From assembly GCA_015680685.1 (NCBI GenBank), contig MNCI01017913.1, positions 1,342,297-1,406,296 on the forward strand: a DNA stretch of 64,000 nt, read 5' to 3'. Made by a program: the position numbers and the translations under genes. The notes below the pieces were generated by a model that saw only the letters and a program-made list of their open reading frames with translations, did no database searches and was not told the origin of the DNA. The stretch comes from Gnetum montanum (taxonomy: Eukaryota > Streptophyta > Gnetopsida > Gnetales > Gnetaceae). Of the stretch, positions 49,417-60,870 are shown piece by piece (positions within the stretch are counted from its first letter, which is position 1; each line of letters starts with the position of its first letter).

Positions 49417-51026
49417 CTAGTAAACCCTCAGGGGTTATAATGGGGGGATCGCCCATCGACACATCATTGAATCCATTGTCAAAATCACTAGTGTCTAATT
49501 GTGGTTCCCCTCCTTTCTGACTCAAAACTATGGCAGCATCCTTAGCATTCGTCCATTCTCCCGATGTTGAACTATGTTCGGCAAAGGGATCTCTAGCAGA
49601 AGTCCCTCCCAGGCTGATGTGGGCTTCTTCTTTATTTGCTAGCACCTTTCCTTTTAAGGCACCAGCATCTTCCTCATCCATAGGAGACTCCTCTTCGTCT
49701 CCAAAAATGTCCTGCTTATCAGTAGGAGGATTTTCATTGAAAACAAGAGCCCCTTCCTTAGTGATAGGAGCTCCTTCCCTCTTGACCGGGGCCCTTTCCT
49801 CTATGACTGGGGCCTTCGTGTCTTTATTTACCACCCCCATCGTGGGGGTCGACACCTCTTCATCACCTTCTTCTTCTTCTTCCTCTTCCTCTAGCTATGA
49901 AAAAAAAACACATATTCACATTATAGCATAAACCATGTTAGCTAAAGTAGGTGTTACGCTATGCTACACTGCCTAGCATATCACAGCGTAGCAAGCATTT
50001 AATTAAGAGGAAAAAAGACAAACATAGAAAAGAGCATTTATCGATGGAAGTTTGTGTCCTGTGTAGCTTAAACCATAGTGTCCACCCCTCTTCTTCTTCC
50101 GTACAGAGGGTCTCCTCAGCTAGTTGAGGCCTCTTTCGCCACAACTTGGTGGTCATCATTTCAACAATAAGATGTTTCCCCTACGATATGCTACCTATAG
50201 CAGTAGGGGGCACCTCTCCCACATTGTCCTGGCCACGAACATTGTAGGCTACCTGAACCGTAGTCGTCATAGAAAATGACTCCCCAATAGCTTCTCGAGG
50301 ATCTTGGGCTCAGGTGGTCCAGAGGATTTGGCAGATCCATGGTTTGGAAATTTGATAGCGATCTCGCATAACCCTAACTCCATTCTCATGGACTACTAAA
50401 AACTCCATGAAATGCTACAAGTAGGTTATGTAAAAGGCATAGTGCACATTGAAACGGGACTCCTGCTTATGAATCATGATGATTTCAGTTTGTAGGCCCT
50501 TGCATAGATTCCTAGCCTAGTTGTAGTGAGCCCCCTCTTCCATGACCTCCCACATCATCTAAGCTTACTCAATCCCAAGGATATTTCCTTGGGAAAGTAG
50601 TTGGGGAAAAGCATGGGCATGGAAGATGGGATAAACCTCTTTGGGGGCTCTCAGCCTGACCGTCTCCATGGGAATCCCCTTTTGCTCTTTTGCAACCCCT
50701 AGCCACTCCTCAATGTCCTCCTTCTCATAGTTCACCTCTTTCTTGGTCTTTGACCCTATAGGAAGACCATCAGTAGGGACACTAAAAAGGTCCATGAATA
50801 GCTAGTCATTGACTTCAAGGACCACCCGCACACTGTGTACACATGTACGGATTCGAGGCCAAGAACAAATCCATGAGCCCAGCACCTTGAAGGTGCTTGA
50901 TCAGGGATTCTGAAGCTGCGCTGCATATCCAACATTGGCTCTCATCTACCTCCCTGTACTTGAAGTAGATGTTGGCCTCTTGGTTCCTAGAGGTTATCAC
51001 CATCACCTCCTGGGACTTCTTCACCC

Positions 51027-51171
51027 CTATAGCATTTTTCAAAAAAGTAGTTAGCACAAAAACAAAAAACACAAGAAAGAAAAAAAGTAAAAAACCAACT
51101 TAGGCAAAGCATAGGTAGCAGAAAAGATAGCAATGACACTCGAACATGCAACAACTTACTGTTTAGCTTAC
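51027..51171 (-). other. Intron of the antisense gene (145 nt)
   Basis: Donor AACCTG|GTAAGC. A long T-rich tract precedes the acceptor GCTATAG, as in a typical plant intron. Confidence 0.65.
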
Positions 51172-52642
51172 CAGGTTTAAACGGTGACAGGAATGGTGGA
51201 AGATCAACCAAAACATCTTCAACGGCGATCAGTTTAAAGGGTGTCCATCCCTCATCCAACCAACTAGACTCCTTGCATCTATTGTAGAGTTTGGGATACC
51301 AGGTTGGGTAGGTTTTGTACTCACCCCCTCATTGGCCTATTACACCTACACGTATATTCTCAGTGGAGGAAAACTCCCATAGTGCGATCTGTGCTAACGT
51401 TAACACATCCATATCACTATGAAGCCCATCCTCGTTGATAAAAAACTTGGTAACAAATACATTATTAACATTTGGCTAGTATAGCAAACATTGCATAGCA
51501 TAGCGGAACATGGCTACAATGCTCACCCGCCAGCATTGTAGACAGCTCCTAGTGGGTTTTGGAAGTATGTTCCCATATGACGTGCAATAAACAAAGTGTT
51601 GTAGAGATGGTAGCAATTATACTTGGGCATCTCCCAGATCCAAGCCAAATGCCTCAAATTTTTTGGGTGCTGACTGGACCCTTCTCCCTGCCTACTACTA
51701 ATCGCTCCATCCATCAAGAACCTCAGAATACCCCAATTTTTCCCAGGAAATAGAGTTTATGTTATGGTGGCCACTACCTCCTCTGCCAGGTGTGACCAAA
51801 TAATTACACTAAAGAGTTGGAGGAGAAATTGCAGGAATTCCTATGCCCCCTCCTAGAACGAGACCGCCTACTCCCGCACACATGTATGGGGTAGAGGAAC
51901 ATTGGCCACTAGTTTGCTCATGCAGCATAGGATCCCCACAATTTTGAGGATAATTAGGATTGGCCTTAGTGCCACCCTACATAACACAATAGCAAATGTT
52001 AACACCATGTCTGTGTGGAATGCATAGATAGATAGCAAAAGTAGCATTTTAGCAAATAGTGTAGCACAGTTCTCTTCATGCACATAGCATAGCAAAAACA
52101 TGAAGGCAATAGCATATCAAAATTAGCTTAGCATAGCAACAAAGTGATTAGCCCTAACAAAGAGATTAACATTATGCCATGATAGAAAACATGTTACATT
52201 GTCACATCACACACATGGCCAAACCCTCCTGAGGATCCTACACTACGCTATTTGCATGCCAAGTGGCTCGAATCATCCAAGCCTTTGCAGTAATGACAGT
52301 CATAGCGATGGCAATCTAGGCGACCTTGCATGCAACCTTAGCGTAACATCTGTACATCCACCGTAGCCAAAATGGCAACGGCGACAGTATAAGGGTCAAA
52401 AAAATGACAACACGATGACAAAAAAAACATAGGTAGCTAAACAGAATTACAGAAACAAAAACAAGAAAAGCATAAAAAATAACAAAGTCATAAGAAAATA
52501 GAGAAAGCATAGCAGCCTACTGAGTCAACAGTGTCTCCTCTCACACCGTGACATGTGCCTACAACATGCGCCCTAGGGTTGATTTCACCTCATTGGCCTT
52601 TGTGAGTGCCAGGTGTTCGCATTCTTTCCTTGGAGCCATCAT

Positions 52643-52935
52643 CTTGCTTGCTGACTCTTCCTATGTCACTACGTCAAATCGCCTTGCTCTGTATTGGCTC
52701 AATCGCTCTGTGCTCCGAATGTGGGCTCTACACTGTTATGGTGAAAATGATGAGTTTAACAAGGGTTAATCCCTATTTATAGCCATAATGGTGAAAAGGA
52801 AACTTGTCATTATCTCTCCCTGTTTAATGCGGAGTATGTCATGTAGCGTAGCATGCCCGCCATGACATGATACCACTATTCGCATTAAGATAGGTGGGCC
52901 TGGGTGAAAAGCCTTGACATGCTTCAAACTAGCCG
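52643..52935 (-). promoter_or_regulatory. Promoter of the antisense gene
   Basis: TATA box (CTATAAATAG on the minus strand) at 52773-52782, about 130 bases before the double ATG. Upstream, at about 52840-52860, lies a GTAGCGTAGCATG word of the type that fills the element's own U3 hairpins. Confidence 0.6.
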
Positions 52936-53330
52936 TTTGCCTTCACAAAAATATCTTGTTAGCGATCCAAAAAGATCTTAAACTAGCAATCCTAATGCAT
53001 AGTTTCAATCTAGTTAGCGGTCCGCAAAGACCTTAAACTAGCAGTTTCGACCGTTTTACTTGTTGGCAGTCCACAACGACATTAAACTAGCGGTTTCATA
53101 TTTTTACATCAGTAGTTTTGCACTTTTTTACATTAGCAGCTTTTCATTCTTTATACTAGAAGTTTTACATTTTTACGTCTATGCGGTCTGCAATGACCTT
53201 AAACTAATACTCTAATCTGTCGGCAATCTGCAAAGATGTTAAACTAGCAGCTTTTGCATTTTTACATAGCAGTTTTACATTTTTACTTCCAAGCAGTCCA
53301 CCATGATATTAAATTGAAAAATATTAAGTT
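52936..53330 (+). repeat. Tandem array of GACCTTAAACTAGCAG-type units
   Basis: About ten decayed units of roughly 35-45 bp with core words AGCGGTCCGCAAAGACC and TTAAACTAGCAG, plus TTTTTACAT linkers. It sits between the antisense gene promoter and the RT region. Confidence 0.7.
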
Positions 53331-53679
53331 TTCTATCATACTTTCCAGTTATTTCCATTGCTCACATTTCATTGCAACGTTGCAAATTTTTGCTATGCAT
53401 AGATTACTACAAATAGGTACCTCTTGACTAGACTTTCATCTCATTTTGGTAGGTTGAGTGAGAATGGAAATCCATCATGATCTCTCTTCACCTTTAGCTT
53501 TAGCAGGTCCACATGGCAAACTCACAAGACAACTAAACCCAGATCTAATAGACTGGGAATCACCCGTAGTTAGCACCGTAGCATCCTTAGAAGCATCCCC
53601 AGACTAGCCTAAGAATCTACTCCAAGCCCTAGATTTAGAGGCCAGGGATGTAACTGAGGACCCTCTCATTGAAACACCT

Positions 53680-55109
53680 TTGACCACATCCAGGGGGGAG
53701 ATAAAAGTGTTGAAACTTAGTTCCCTCCTAGATTCGTAGACGCACAAAGATGTAGCCAAAATTCTACAAGATAACATTGAAGTCTTTGCATGGTCATACA
53801 GTGACATGCTAGGTTTAGATCCAAGGCTGATACAGCACAACATTGTCTTAGACCTGTGCATGAAGGCGGTTAAGTAGAAGGCTCACAAGGTTAAACTAGA
53901 GATTGCAGTGGCCGTACGGGATGAAATCACCAAGCTATACTAGGCTAGTTTCATCCGGGCAGTTGATTACTCCGAATGGATGTCTAACATCATTATAGTT
54001 TCTAAGAAAATGGGAGGAATACGAATCTGTATAGACTTCCTAGATCTAAACAAAGCAACGATTAAGGATGATTTTCAACTTCTGAGTATTGATCAACTCA
54101 TTGACACTACATCTAGTCATCCTCTGTTATCCTTCATGGATGGTTTCTTTGGCTACAACCAAATTTGCATTAACCTAGAGCATCAGTTAACAACAACCTT
54201 CATGACTCCATGGGGTACCTATTATTACACTATGATGCCTTTTGGGCTCAAGAATGCTGGAGCAACCTACCAGCAAGCCATGACTTACATCTTTAGTGAC
54301 TGCATCTTAGAAACACTAAATGACTATGTAGATGACATAGCGGTGAAATCTAAGGAAGCCATTGATCATTCCAATGACCTAGGTGTAGTCCTCAAGTGTT
54401 GCCAGATGCATGATTTATGCCTCAACCGAAAAAGTGTGTCTTTGGGGTGAGAACCGGACACATGTTAGGGTTTGTAGTATCGGAGGTTGGAATACGAGTG
54501 GACCCTGACAAAGTCAAGGCCATCATTAACTTGGCACCACCTACAAATCTTAAGGAATTGCACAAGTTACAAGGTAGAGTATAGTTCATCAGGATGTTTA
54601 TAGCAAAATTGACTGAGAAGTTACACCCCATGCAACATCTATTGAAGAAAGGGGTTAACTTTGAATGAACATCACAGTGCCAACAAGCCTTTGATGATCT
54701 GAAGAAAGACCTTTTGCACCTCCCAACTATTTACCCACCACAGAGGAATAAGCCTTTCTTCATCTACCTTGCCACCTTAGACATGTCTCTTGTAGCACTG
54801 TTATGTCAAAAACAGGATGACGGTTTTGAGATACCAGTGTACTACCTAAGCCATGCACTGATAATGTATGAAGCGAAATACAAAGAGGTAGAGAGAAACT
54901 GCCTTGCCTTAGTGTTTGCATTGAAGAAGTGGAGATACTACCTATTTCGTAGCAAGATTAACATTATTTCCAAGAGCAACATACTCTGGGCTATCACAAA
55001 CAATATATATGAAAGTAGTAGGATAGCCCGGTGGAAAGCAATAATAGCAAAATTTGATTTACATTATGTGAGCCAATCGTTGATGAAAGGTCAAGCCATA
55101 GCAATGTAA
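53680..55109 (+). pseudogene. pol: Reverse transcriptase and RNase H of element A
   Basis: Copies element RNA into DNA. The entry block reads NIEVFAWSYSDMLGLDP (near 53775). The RT core from 53980 has GGIRICIDFLDLNKATIKDD, LLSFMDGFFGYNQI and MMPFGLKNAGATYQQA, with the YVDD active site at 54325-54336. A frameshift near 54440-54450 separates the end of RT (FGVRTGHMLGFVVSE). The first RNase H follows (54714-55109): FIYLATLDMSLVALLCQKQD, EAKYKEVERNCLALVFALKK and WRYYLFRSKINI. The expected catalytic Asp at the ATD-like position reads TLD. Stops at 54450 and 55110. Confidence 0.88.
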
Positions 55110-55112
55110 CTT

Positions 55113-55617
55113 ATGACCTCACCTATTGATGACCAGGTGATCATAGATCCTGAATTCTTAGATGAGCATGTTAGCACTATCAACTCCATCCCATCGCATC
55201 TTGAAGCTACTTTGCATTTTGATGGTGCCTCAACCGTGCAATGGGGTAGTGCAGCTGCTATCATTACGTTTCCCTCTGGGGAAATGCATCCTTTTGCTTA
55301 TAGTTTTGTGTTCCCTTGTAAAAAAAATGTGGCAAAGTATGAGGGGTTACTGAGGGGCCTCTTAGTAGCCCAAGAATTAAGCATACAACACTTGGGCGAT
55401 TCGCAGAGATTCACAACTAGTTGTGAACCAAATCACCAAGCTCTACGCCTGCAAGGCTACACACCTACAACCTTACTATGACTTAGCAAAAAGCCTACTC
55501 AAACAGTTTACCACTACGTATGTGCAACAAATGCCATGCAATGAAAACACCATAGTAGACGCCTTGGCTACCCTAGTGTTAAATATTCCATCACACTTGT
55601 TCACAAGTTTACCAACC
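55113..55617 (+). pseudogene. Second, archaeal-type RNase H of element A
   Basis: LHFDGASTVQWGSAAAIIT (first catalytic Asp at 55221), PFAYSFVFPCKKNVAKYEGL and LLRGLLVAQELSI match the extra RNase H found in Tat-lineage elements between the first RNase H and integrase. A frameshift near 55400 is followed by NQITKLYACKATHLQPYYDL and the end NENTIVDALATL-like segment to 55617. In known Tat elements this domain is thought to supplement RNase H activity. Its presence sets the lineage. Confidence 0.85.
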
Positions 55618-55779
55618 TAGATTACTGAGTCTATGGAGCCTATCACTTAGGCGGGACATGAAGCCTCTATTAGTGCTATGGATACCTAGGAGTGGTACTC
55701 CAACATTAAAGCCTACTTGCAACATAGCGAGCCCCCAAGTGGATTAACATCTACCTAGAGAGATGTGATTTGTAAGCGT

Positions 55780-56934
55780 GCTCAAAAATACGTGCTCGTG
55801 GGAGACAATGCCTTGTGCAAATGCTCCTATGATGAGATATTGTTGGCATGCATAAATGAGGAGCAAGCGTAGAAGGTGATTAATGAAGTACACGAGGGAC
55901 TATGTGGTGGACCCATAGCACCTAGGACTATGGCCTCAAAAATAAGATGTCTAGGGTATTACTGGCCTCAAATGGATCATGATTGCCTGGCCAAAGTCAA
56001 GACGTGTGATACGTGCCAATGATACACAAATCTCATACACGTTTCACCTATAGAGCTACATCCAACACAGATCACGTGACCTTTCTAGTGATGGGGACTA
56101 GACCTCATAGGACCTATCACGCCTAAGTCCTCCACAGGGCATAGCTTCATCATCACTGCCATTGAGTATTTTACTAAGTGGGTGGAGGCTATCCCCTTGA
56201 GGAAGATGACATCTCAACAAGTTTTCCACTTCATCTTGGATAACATCGTGACAAGTTTTGGGCTTCCCATGACTATTGTGACTGACAACGGGCCACAGTT
56301 CAATAGTGCAGAAACCCGAACCTTTTGTAAAAATCTTGGCATCAGACAATCGTTCTCCTTGCCATATTACCCATAAGTGAATAGACAAGAAGAGGCTACA
56401 AATAAGTCCATCATCAACTTGCTGAAGAGAATGATTAACAACAGCAAGAGGAGATGGCATGAGCAAATCCTCTATGTGCTATGGGCTTACAGGACGACAT
56501 GTAGGACTACGACAGGTAAGACACCTTATAGTCTTGTTTATGGATCTGAAGTAGTGTTACCTCTTGAGTTTCAAGTGCCATCACTCCAAATGATCTTATT
56601 AGATGTTGTGAGCAAAGCCCAGAACGATGAGTCGAGGCTCATCAACCTCAACTCAATAGAGGAGGAGCATGCACAAACACTAGGTTGCATAGAGCATTAT
56701 CAGGAGAAGAAATGGAAAAAATATCATGCAAATCCACATCAACAACCAATACATAAGGGAGATCTCATTCTCGAGGTTGTCTGTGAGCATATGAACAAAT
56801 TCTTAGCAAACTGGGAAGGTCCATATATGGTCACAAAAGCCTTTGGGAATGGAGCCTTCAAGTTGGTAGACATGGATGGCAAGGAGTTTGCAAATCTAGT
56901 GAATCACTCATACCTCAAGCCATACTACATCTAA
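55780..56934 (+). pseudogene. Integrase of element A
   Basis: Inserts element DNA into chromosomes. The zinc-binding segment (about 55880-56025) reads INEVHEGLCGGPIAPRTM...CDTCQ; the second expected His is absent. The catalytic core shows LDLIGP (Asp at 56101), TDNGPQFNSA (Asp at 56284) and RQEEATNKSI (Glu at 56392), a DD35E spacing. The C-terminal part includes WAYRTTCRTTTGKTPYSLVY, KGDLILEV, WEGPYMVTKAFGNGAFKLVD and NHSYLKPYYI before the stop at 56934. In-frame stops at 56374 and in the N-terminal part. Confidence 0.9.
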
Positions 56935-56939
56935 AGCAT

Positions 56940-57325
56940 GAACACAGTAAGCTTGTCTGCTATGATGTAAAACTGGCAAACAATCATCTGCTACGACGTA
57001 AAATTGGCAAACAAACGTCCGCTTTGACATAAAACTGGCAAAGCAGTCCACTGTGACTATAAACTGGCATAGACTATCTGCCCTGACATAAAACTAGCAA
57101 AGCACAGTTTGCTAGGACCTTAAACTAGCTCATCCACTGTCTACTACGATGATAAACTAGCACAACGGTCTGCTGGGACCTTAAACCAGTATAGCGACCA
57201 TCCACTATGACTTTAAACTAGCACACACGGTCTGCTAGGACCTTAAACTAGCACACTATGGTCTGTTGAGACCTTAAACTAGCACACCATGGTCTACCAG
57301 AACCTTAAACTGGGTTCACAGCATG
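56940..57325 (+). repeat. Tandem array of GACCTTAAACTAGCACA units after integrase
   Basis: Ten or more units of about 30-35 bp, for example GGTCTGCTAGGACCTTAAAC plus TAGCACA. Early units read TAAAACTGGCAAA. Same family as the arrays at 47690 and 52936. Confidence 0.75.
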
Positions 57326-57329
57326 TCCC

Positions 57330-58678
57330 CAACATGCATCTATGCCAATACACAATAAGTGAACATGCACAGTGCTGACACAGGGTGGGATGTTGCAGTT
57401 CTAGAATGTAGTTCATGATGTCAAGAAAACACCCTTTGGAACATATGTAATGCCACTACTCCTAGCATCTTGTTGATTCTCCAAATATGTTGTATGACAT
57501 CCTATTGACCCTCTAGACCTACTACCACCACAGCTCATCACCCTGGCAGTAGCTTCCCTAGTCAACGCCTACTGCTGGAGTTCCAGCAGTATTACGGCCC
57601 AGCCACAATATTGCTATTTTCCAACCCTTTCCAGTGCCTGAGCTCAAGAGACATTTAGCTACTAGGTACCCCATCTCACAGCTGAACCAATAATTCTTGC
57701 CTTGGGCAAGGATTCTTGAGCATCTGCATTCACAGTAACTCCTAGCCTCCTCGGTGCCAACTCCTCCACACTGATACTACCAAGGCCACTATTGGCCTTC
57801 CTGGTTTGGATGTCGCATGCCTCAGCAATAAAGTCCAAAGCTCCAACAGTGTCCATAACAAACAAGACCTTCGCCTTCATTTTGCATCATGATTATTTTT
57901 CCTAGTTTGCTTTTTGTTGTGTTTGCATGGTGCGTACCAGAGGGGCATCAGTCAAAGGTGCATTTTTCCATGGCAGTAGGAAACTACATCGCTACAAGGT
58001 GGTCTTCTTGATTAGCTTGGCTACTTCAGAGTGCACATCCTTTCCTCCCCTTTAAGCTCCTTTACCTTGTTCCTTACACCCGCAATTCCACTCTCTCCCA
58101 TCTTTTACAAGCTTTTCCCGATGCCTATCAAGCCCTCCTATTTGTCCAACTACAAAGTCCATGACACACGTAACACAACTTGCCGCATGGGAAGCATATG
58201 TAGGTAGGTTAAAGCCCCATGTGGATGAAACACAATTCATCTTGGGAAAGAAACACCTATCCTACAACAAGGTTATTTGCAAATGTAAACAACAAAACAA
58301 CAAAAGGAAAAATTGCAAGAGAGAGAACGCTCATGCACAAAAAAAATGTGCCTAAAAAAATGGCACAAACTGTTTTGCAATCACCCTCTCTAAGCATTTT
58401 GACAAGAGGTTGAAGGTCAAAAAAAGCAAAGATGACCATACAAACAACTCCCTCACAAGCACTCTGACGAGGGATTCTACTAAGTTTCATCTTTACCATT
58501 TTCTTGAACCTCCTTCCCTCCCTGCTTAGCCCTTCCCTTTTGCCTGCATAACCAATGCAACACTCTCAAGCATACCTAAGTGACATCTTGGTGATCACTG
58601 AAGAGCAATGTTAGAGTTTTTTATTTTGTGGTGTTTAGTATTATTTGTCGGTGTCTCTCGGGTCCATCCTCCAGACGT
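57330..58678 (+). other. 3' spacer of element A
   Basis: Between the post-integrase array and the polypurine tract. Short open frames on both strands show no recognised motif. Confidence 0.4.
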
Positions 58679-58695
58679 TAACAAAGAGGGGCCAA
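58679..58695 (+). other. Polypurine tract of element A
   Basis: AACAAAGAGGGGCCAA directly before the 3' LTR. Element B has ACAAAAGGGGCCAA in the same place. Confidence 0.8.
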
Positions 58696-60495
58696 TGAAA
58701 TACCCTAAATTGTCAAGGCATTCTTACTTCACTAGGTCCTTGTAATTCAAGCAACATCATGGTAGTTTGGCAGGAAATGGATGCTCTGAGTGTAGATTTT
58801 CTAGTTTGGAAAGTTTTCTACACCCAGTGTTGATAGGCTTAATAGACTCCTCGGCTTGCCCACCTAGGTAGTTCATCCAGCTGACAGTCTACTTAGAGGC
58901 GATGTGTGGGATTTTCAGCAGTGTTCAGGATGTGTGAAATAGTTTGGAAAGTTTTCTAGTCAAGAAGTTTGCTACGCTACGCTACGCTATGTAGCGTAGC
59001 AAGCCTCAAGAGACAGTTGTTCAAACAATCAACTATGAACTATTGCAAGGCAAAGTTCTACATTATGCTACACTATGTAGCATAGCAAAGAGTGGAAAAA
59101 GTAAGGTAGAAAGGCCCAACTTACTTAGTGATTTCACTTGCACTCAGCAAGCACCTCCGACCTTCAGAACCAGTTGCTTCGCTTAACTTCCAAATCCTTC
59201 GGCAAAGCTCCTCTTACTAGAAAAGTAGCAGATTAAGCAAAAAGCAAGCTATGTTGGCTGCTTACGCTATGTAGCATAGCACATTGTAGCGATGATGCAA
59301 AAAATGAAGGCATCTCAAAATATAGGATCAGTAAGTTCAAAAGCTTGACATCGCACAAAACAAAGGTTGCAAATTGTCAGCATGATCAACTTAAGTGCAA
59401 ATCACAGCTAAGGTTAGCTGCTACACTACGTAGCATAGCGTAGCATAGCAAACATGCAGAATCATCCAATACACTTCAAAGGCATCTAGCACATGCAATT
59501 AACTCCAACACAAATTTCTTGTTTGAACTGGTGGCTATGCTATGCCACGCTACATAGCGTAGCACAGTGTAGCAAGCAGCTACACTATGCTAACAGGCTA
59601 TGCTCCATAGCGTAGTAGGTGGCTACACTACGTTAGTGCACTTCACTCCTTGTCTGCATCATTGGCACACCTGATCCCAGCATCTTTAGTTTTGACAACG
59701 TGATTGCAGCGTGGCAGGCTTTTCAATCAATCAGCTTTGCATGTCCATGTAGCATGGACACGTCAACACCTTGTGGGTCCAGGACACGTGACATCCAAAC
59801 CACATCCCTCACGTGCTCCTTGCCCTATAAATACCCCGATGAGCAATGTACCAAGGGTTGGAAAATTGGCAAATTAGTTGGCAAAAATTTCTTTTGGCTC
59901 TTAGCAATTGTTGGCAAATCAATTGAAAAATCTGTTAGCAACTTGGCAATTTGGAAAATTGGCAATTCAATATACATTTGCAAGTTGACAAAAATCAAAC
60001 AGTTGGCATTCCCATTTAGGCATTCTGTTAGCTCTTTTCCATTGCCTTTGTAGTATTTTTCATCGGTAGCTCTTGAATCTGCATTCAAGTGTACAATTGG
60101 CTTGCTTTGAACGTCTTGGTTACTCTTGGGATCTCTATGCTTCCTAGCATCATGTAACCGATTGTATCCACTTTGGAAAAGTAAAGTCAGAGTCTTGAAA
60201 GTGGTGCATTTCTTAACTCCATTCTACTCTATTCTCCTACTTATCATTGCATTTTACATCATTTTCATTTCCTCGCATATAATAATCATTATTTTATGCT
60301 ATAAAGATTGTTTTTCAAATTACACATTTGCAAAAGGTTTAGTGACACCAATTAAGTCCCTATCTAATCGACCAAACCATTCAGGGCACCCCATTTCCAT
60401 TTTATCTAGCACAGCCCTCGCGTGGATCCAGGGTTAAGACTGTCCAATTGATGACCTCTCGGTGTTTCTAGTCACCGAAGTTTTTGGTTGCTACA
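58696..60495 (+). repeat. 3' LTR of element A
   Basis: 1800 bp, TGAAATACCCTAA to GGTTGCTACA. It has the same hairpin series (near 58990, 59070, 59275, 59430, 59555) and TATA box (59825-59834) as the 5' LTR. Confidence 0.92.
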
Positions 60496-60500
60496 CCTAA
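60496..60500. other. Right target-site duplication of element A (CCTAA)
   Basis: Matches 41709-41713 exactly. Confidence 0.9.
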
Positions 60501-60853
60501 CAATCAAGGAAGCCATGGAGTGGACTGTTTACTCTTCAAAAAAATTATTATGTGGCTAACACTTCAAAGCATGAAGCATAAAAACTACATTACTTAGCCA
60601 AAGTGTCATTGTCATAATTGTAATCATGATGTCACCATGTGAAACTCATTGTTAACACCTTATGACCATTTCCTCATGACCAAATATAGCCTTTAATCTA
60701 TATCATCTCACAGTAACTTTACCTCATCACCACAAGCACTCTTTGTCATGGATTGATAGTACAAAATCAAGTGCGAAGAGGAAACATTGGTGATGGACCT
60801 ACGATGGTTTTTTGTATTCATTTTTGATGTCTCTTCATTCAATTCTTAAAACA
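60501..60853 (+). other. Element B 3' interior, right of element A
   Basis: No coding motif. Its last 60 bases resemble the sequence before the polypurine tract of A (TTTTGTATTCATTTTTGATG against the similar stretch near 58640). Confidence 0.5.
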
Positions 60854-60870
60854 TCAACAAAAGGGGCCAA
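60854..60870 (+). other. Polypurine tract of element B
   Basis: TCAACAAAAGGGGCCAA directly before TGAAACACC. Confidence 0.8.

Larger units (their letters stand above)
48045..52642 (-). pseudogene. Multi-exon antisense gene of element A (unrecognised protein)
   Basis: A long gene opposite to the element's own genes, between protease and RT. ATG-ATG at 52642 (MMAPRKECEHLALTKANEV). Readable blocks include QFLLQLFSVIIWSHLAEEVV (about 51800), YHLYNTLFIARHMGTYFQNP (51590), DMDVLTLAQIALWEF (51400), VITSRNQEANIYFKYREVDE (51000), FLVVHENGVRVMRDRYQI (50380), an acidic repeat-rich region (49890-49420) and HRCIYDKARKCTL (49010). The last exon is acidic and ends GEDDAGEDNP (stop at 48045). Exon borders read by eye: 51172, 51026, 49894-49417, 49307-49194, 49085-48276, 48185-48045, with GT-AG introns of about 145, 109, 108 and 90 nt. 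No domain recognised. Several stops, so probably dead here. Confidence 0.7.
41714..60495 (+). mobile_element. Giant Tat/Ogre-type Ty3/gypsy retrotransposon A (18.8 kb) with antisense gene
   Basis: 1.8-kb LTRs, a 5-bp target duplication, primer site and polypurine tract. Module order: gag, protease, antisense gene, RT, RNase H, second (archaeal-type) RNase H, integrase, long 3' spacer. The second RNase H between the first and integrase is the hallmark of the Tat lineage. All genes are broken by stops and shifts. The LTRs differ at very roughly one base in twelve by eye, so it is old but younger than its host element B. One ambiguous base (n) at 44134. Confidence 0.92.

Noticed and set aside
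48330-49931. Plus-strand frames, including a Ser-rich one of 133 codons at 49530
   Set aside because: Reverse image of the acidic exon of the antisense gene; the minus strand has splice sites and a coherent frame.
57662-58499. Short frames on both strands in the 3' spacer of element A
   Set aside because: No motif, no promoter or splice context, and frames of this size are expected by chance.
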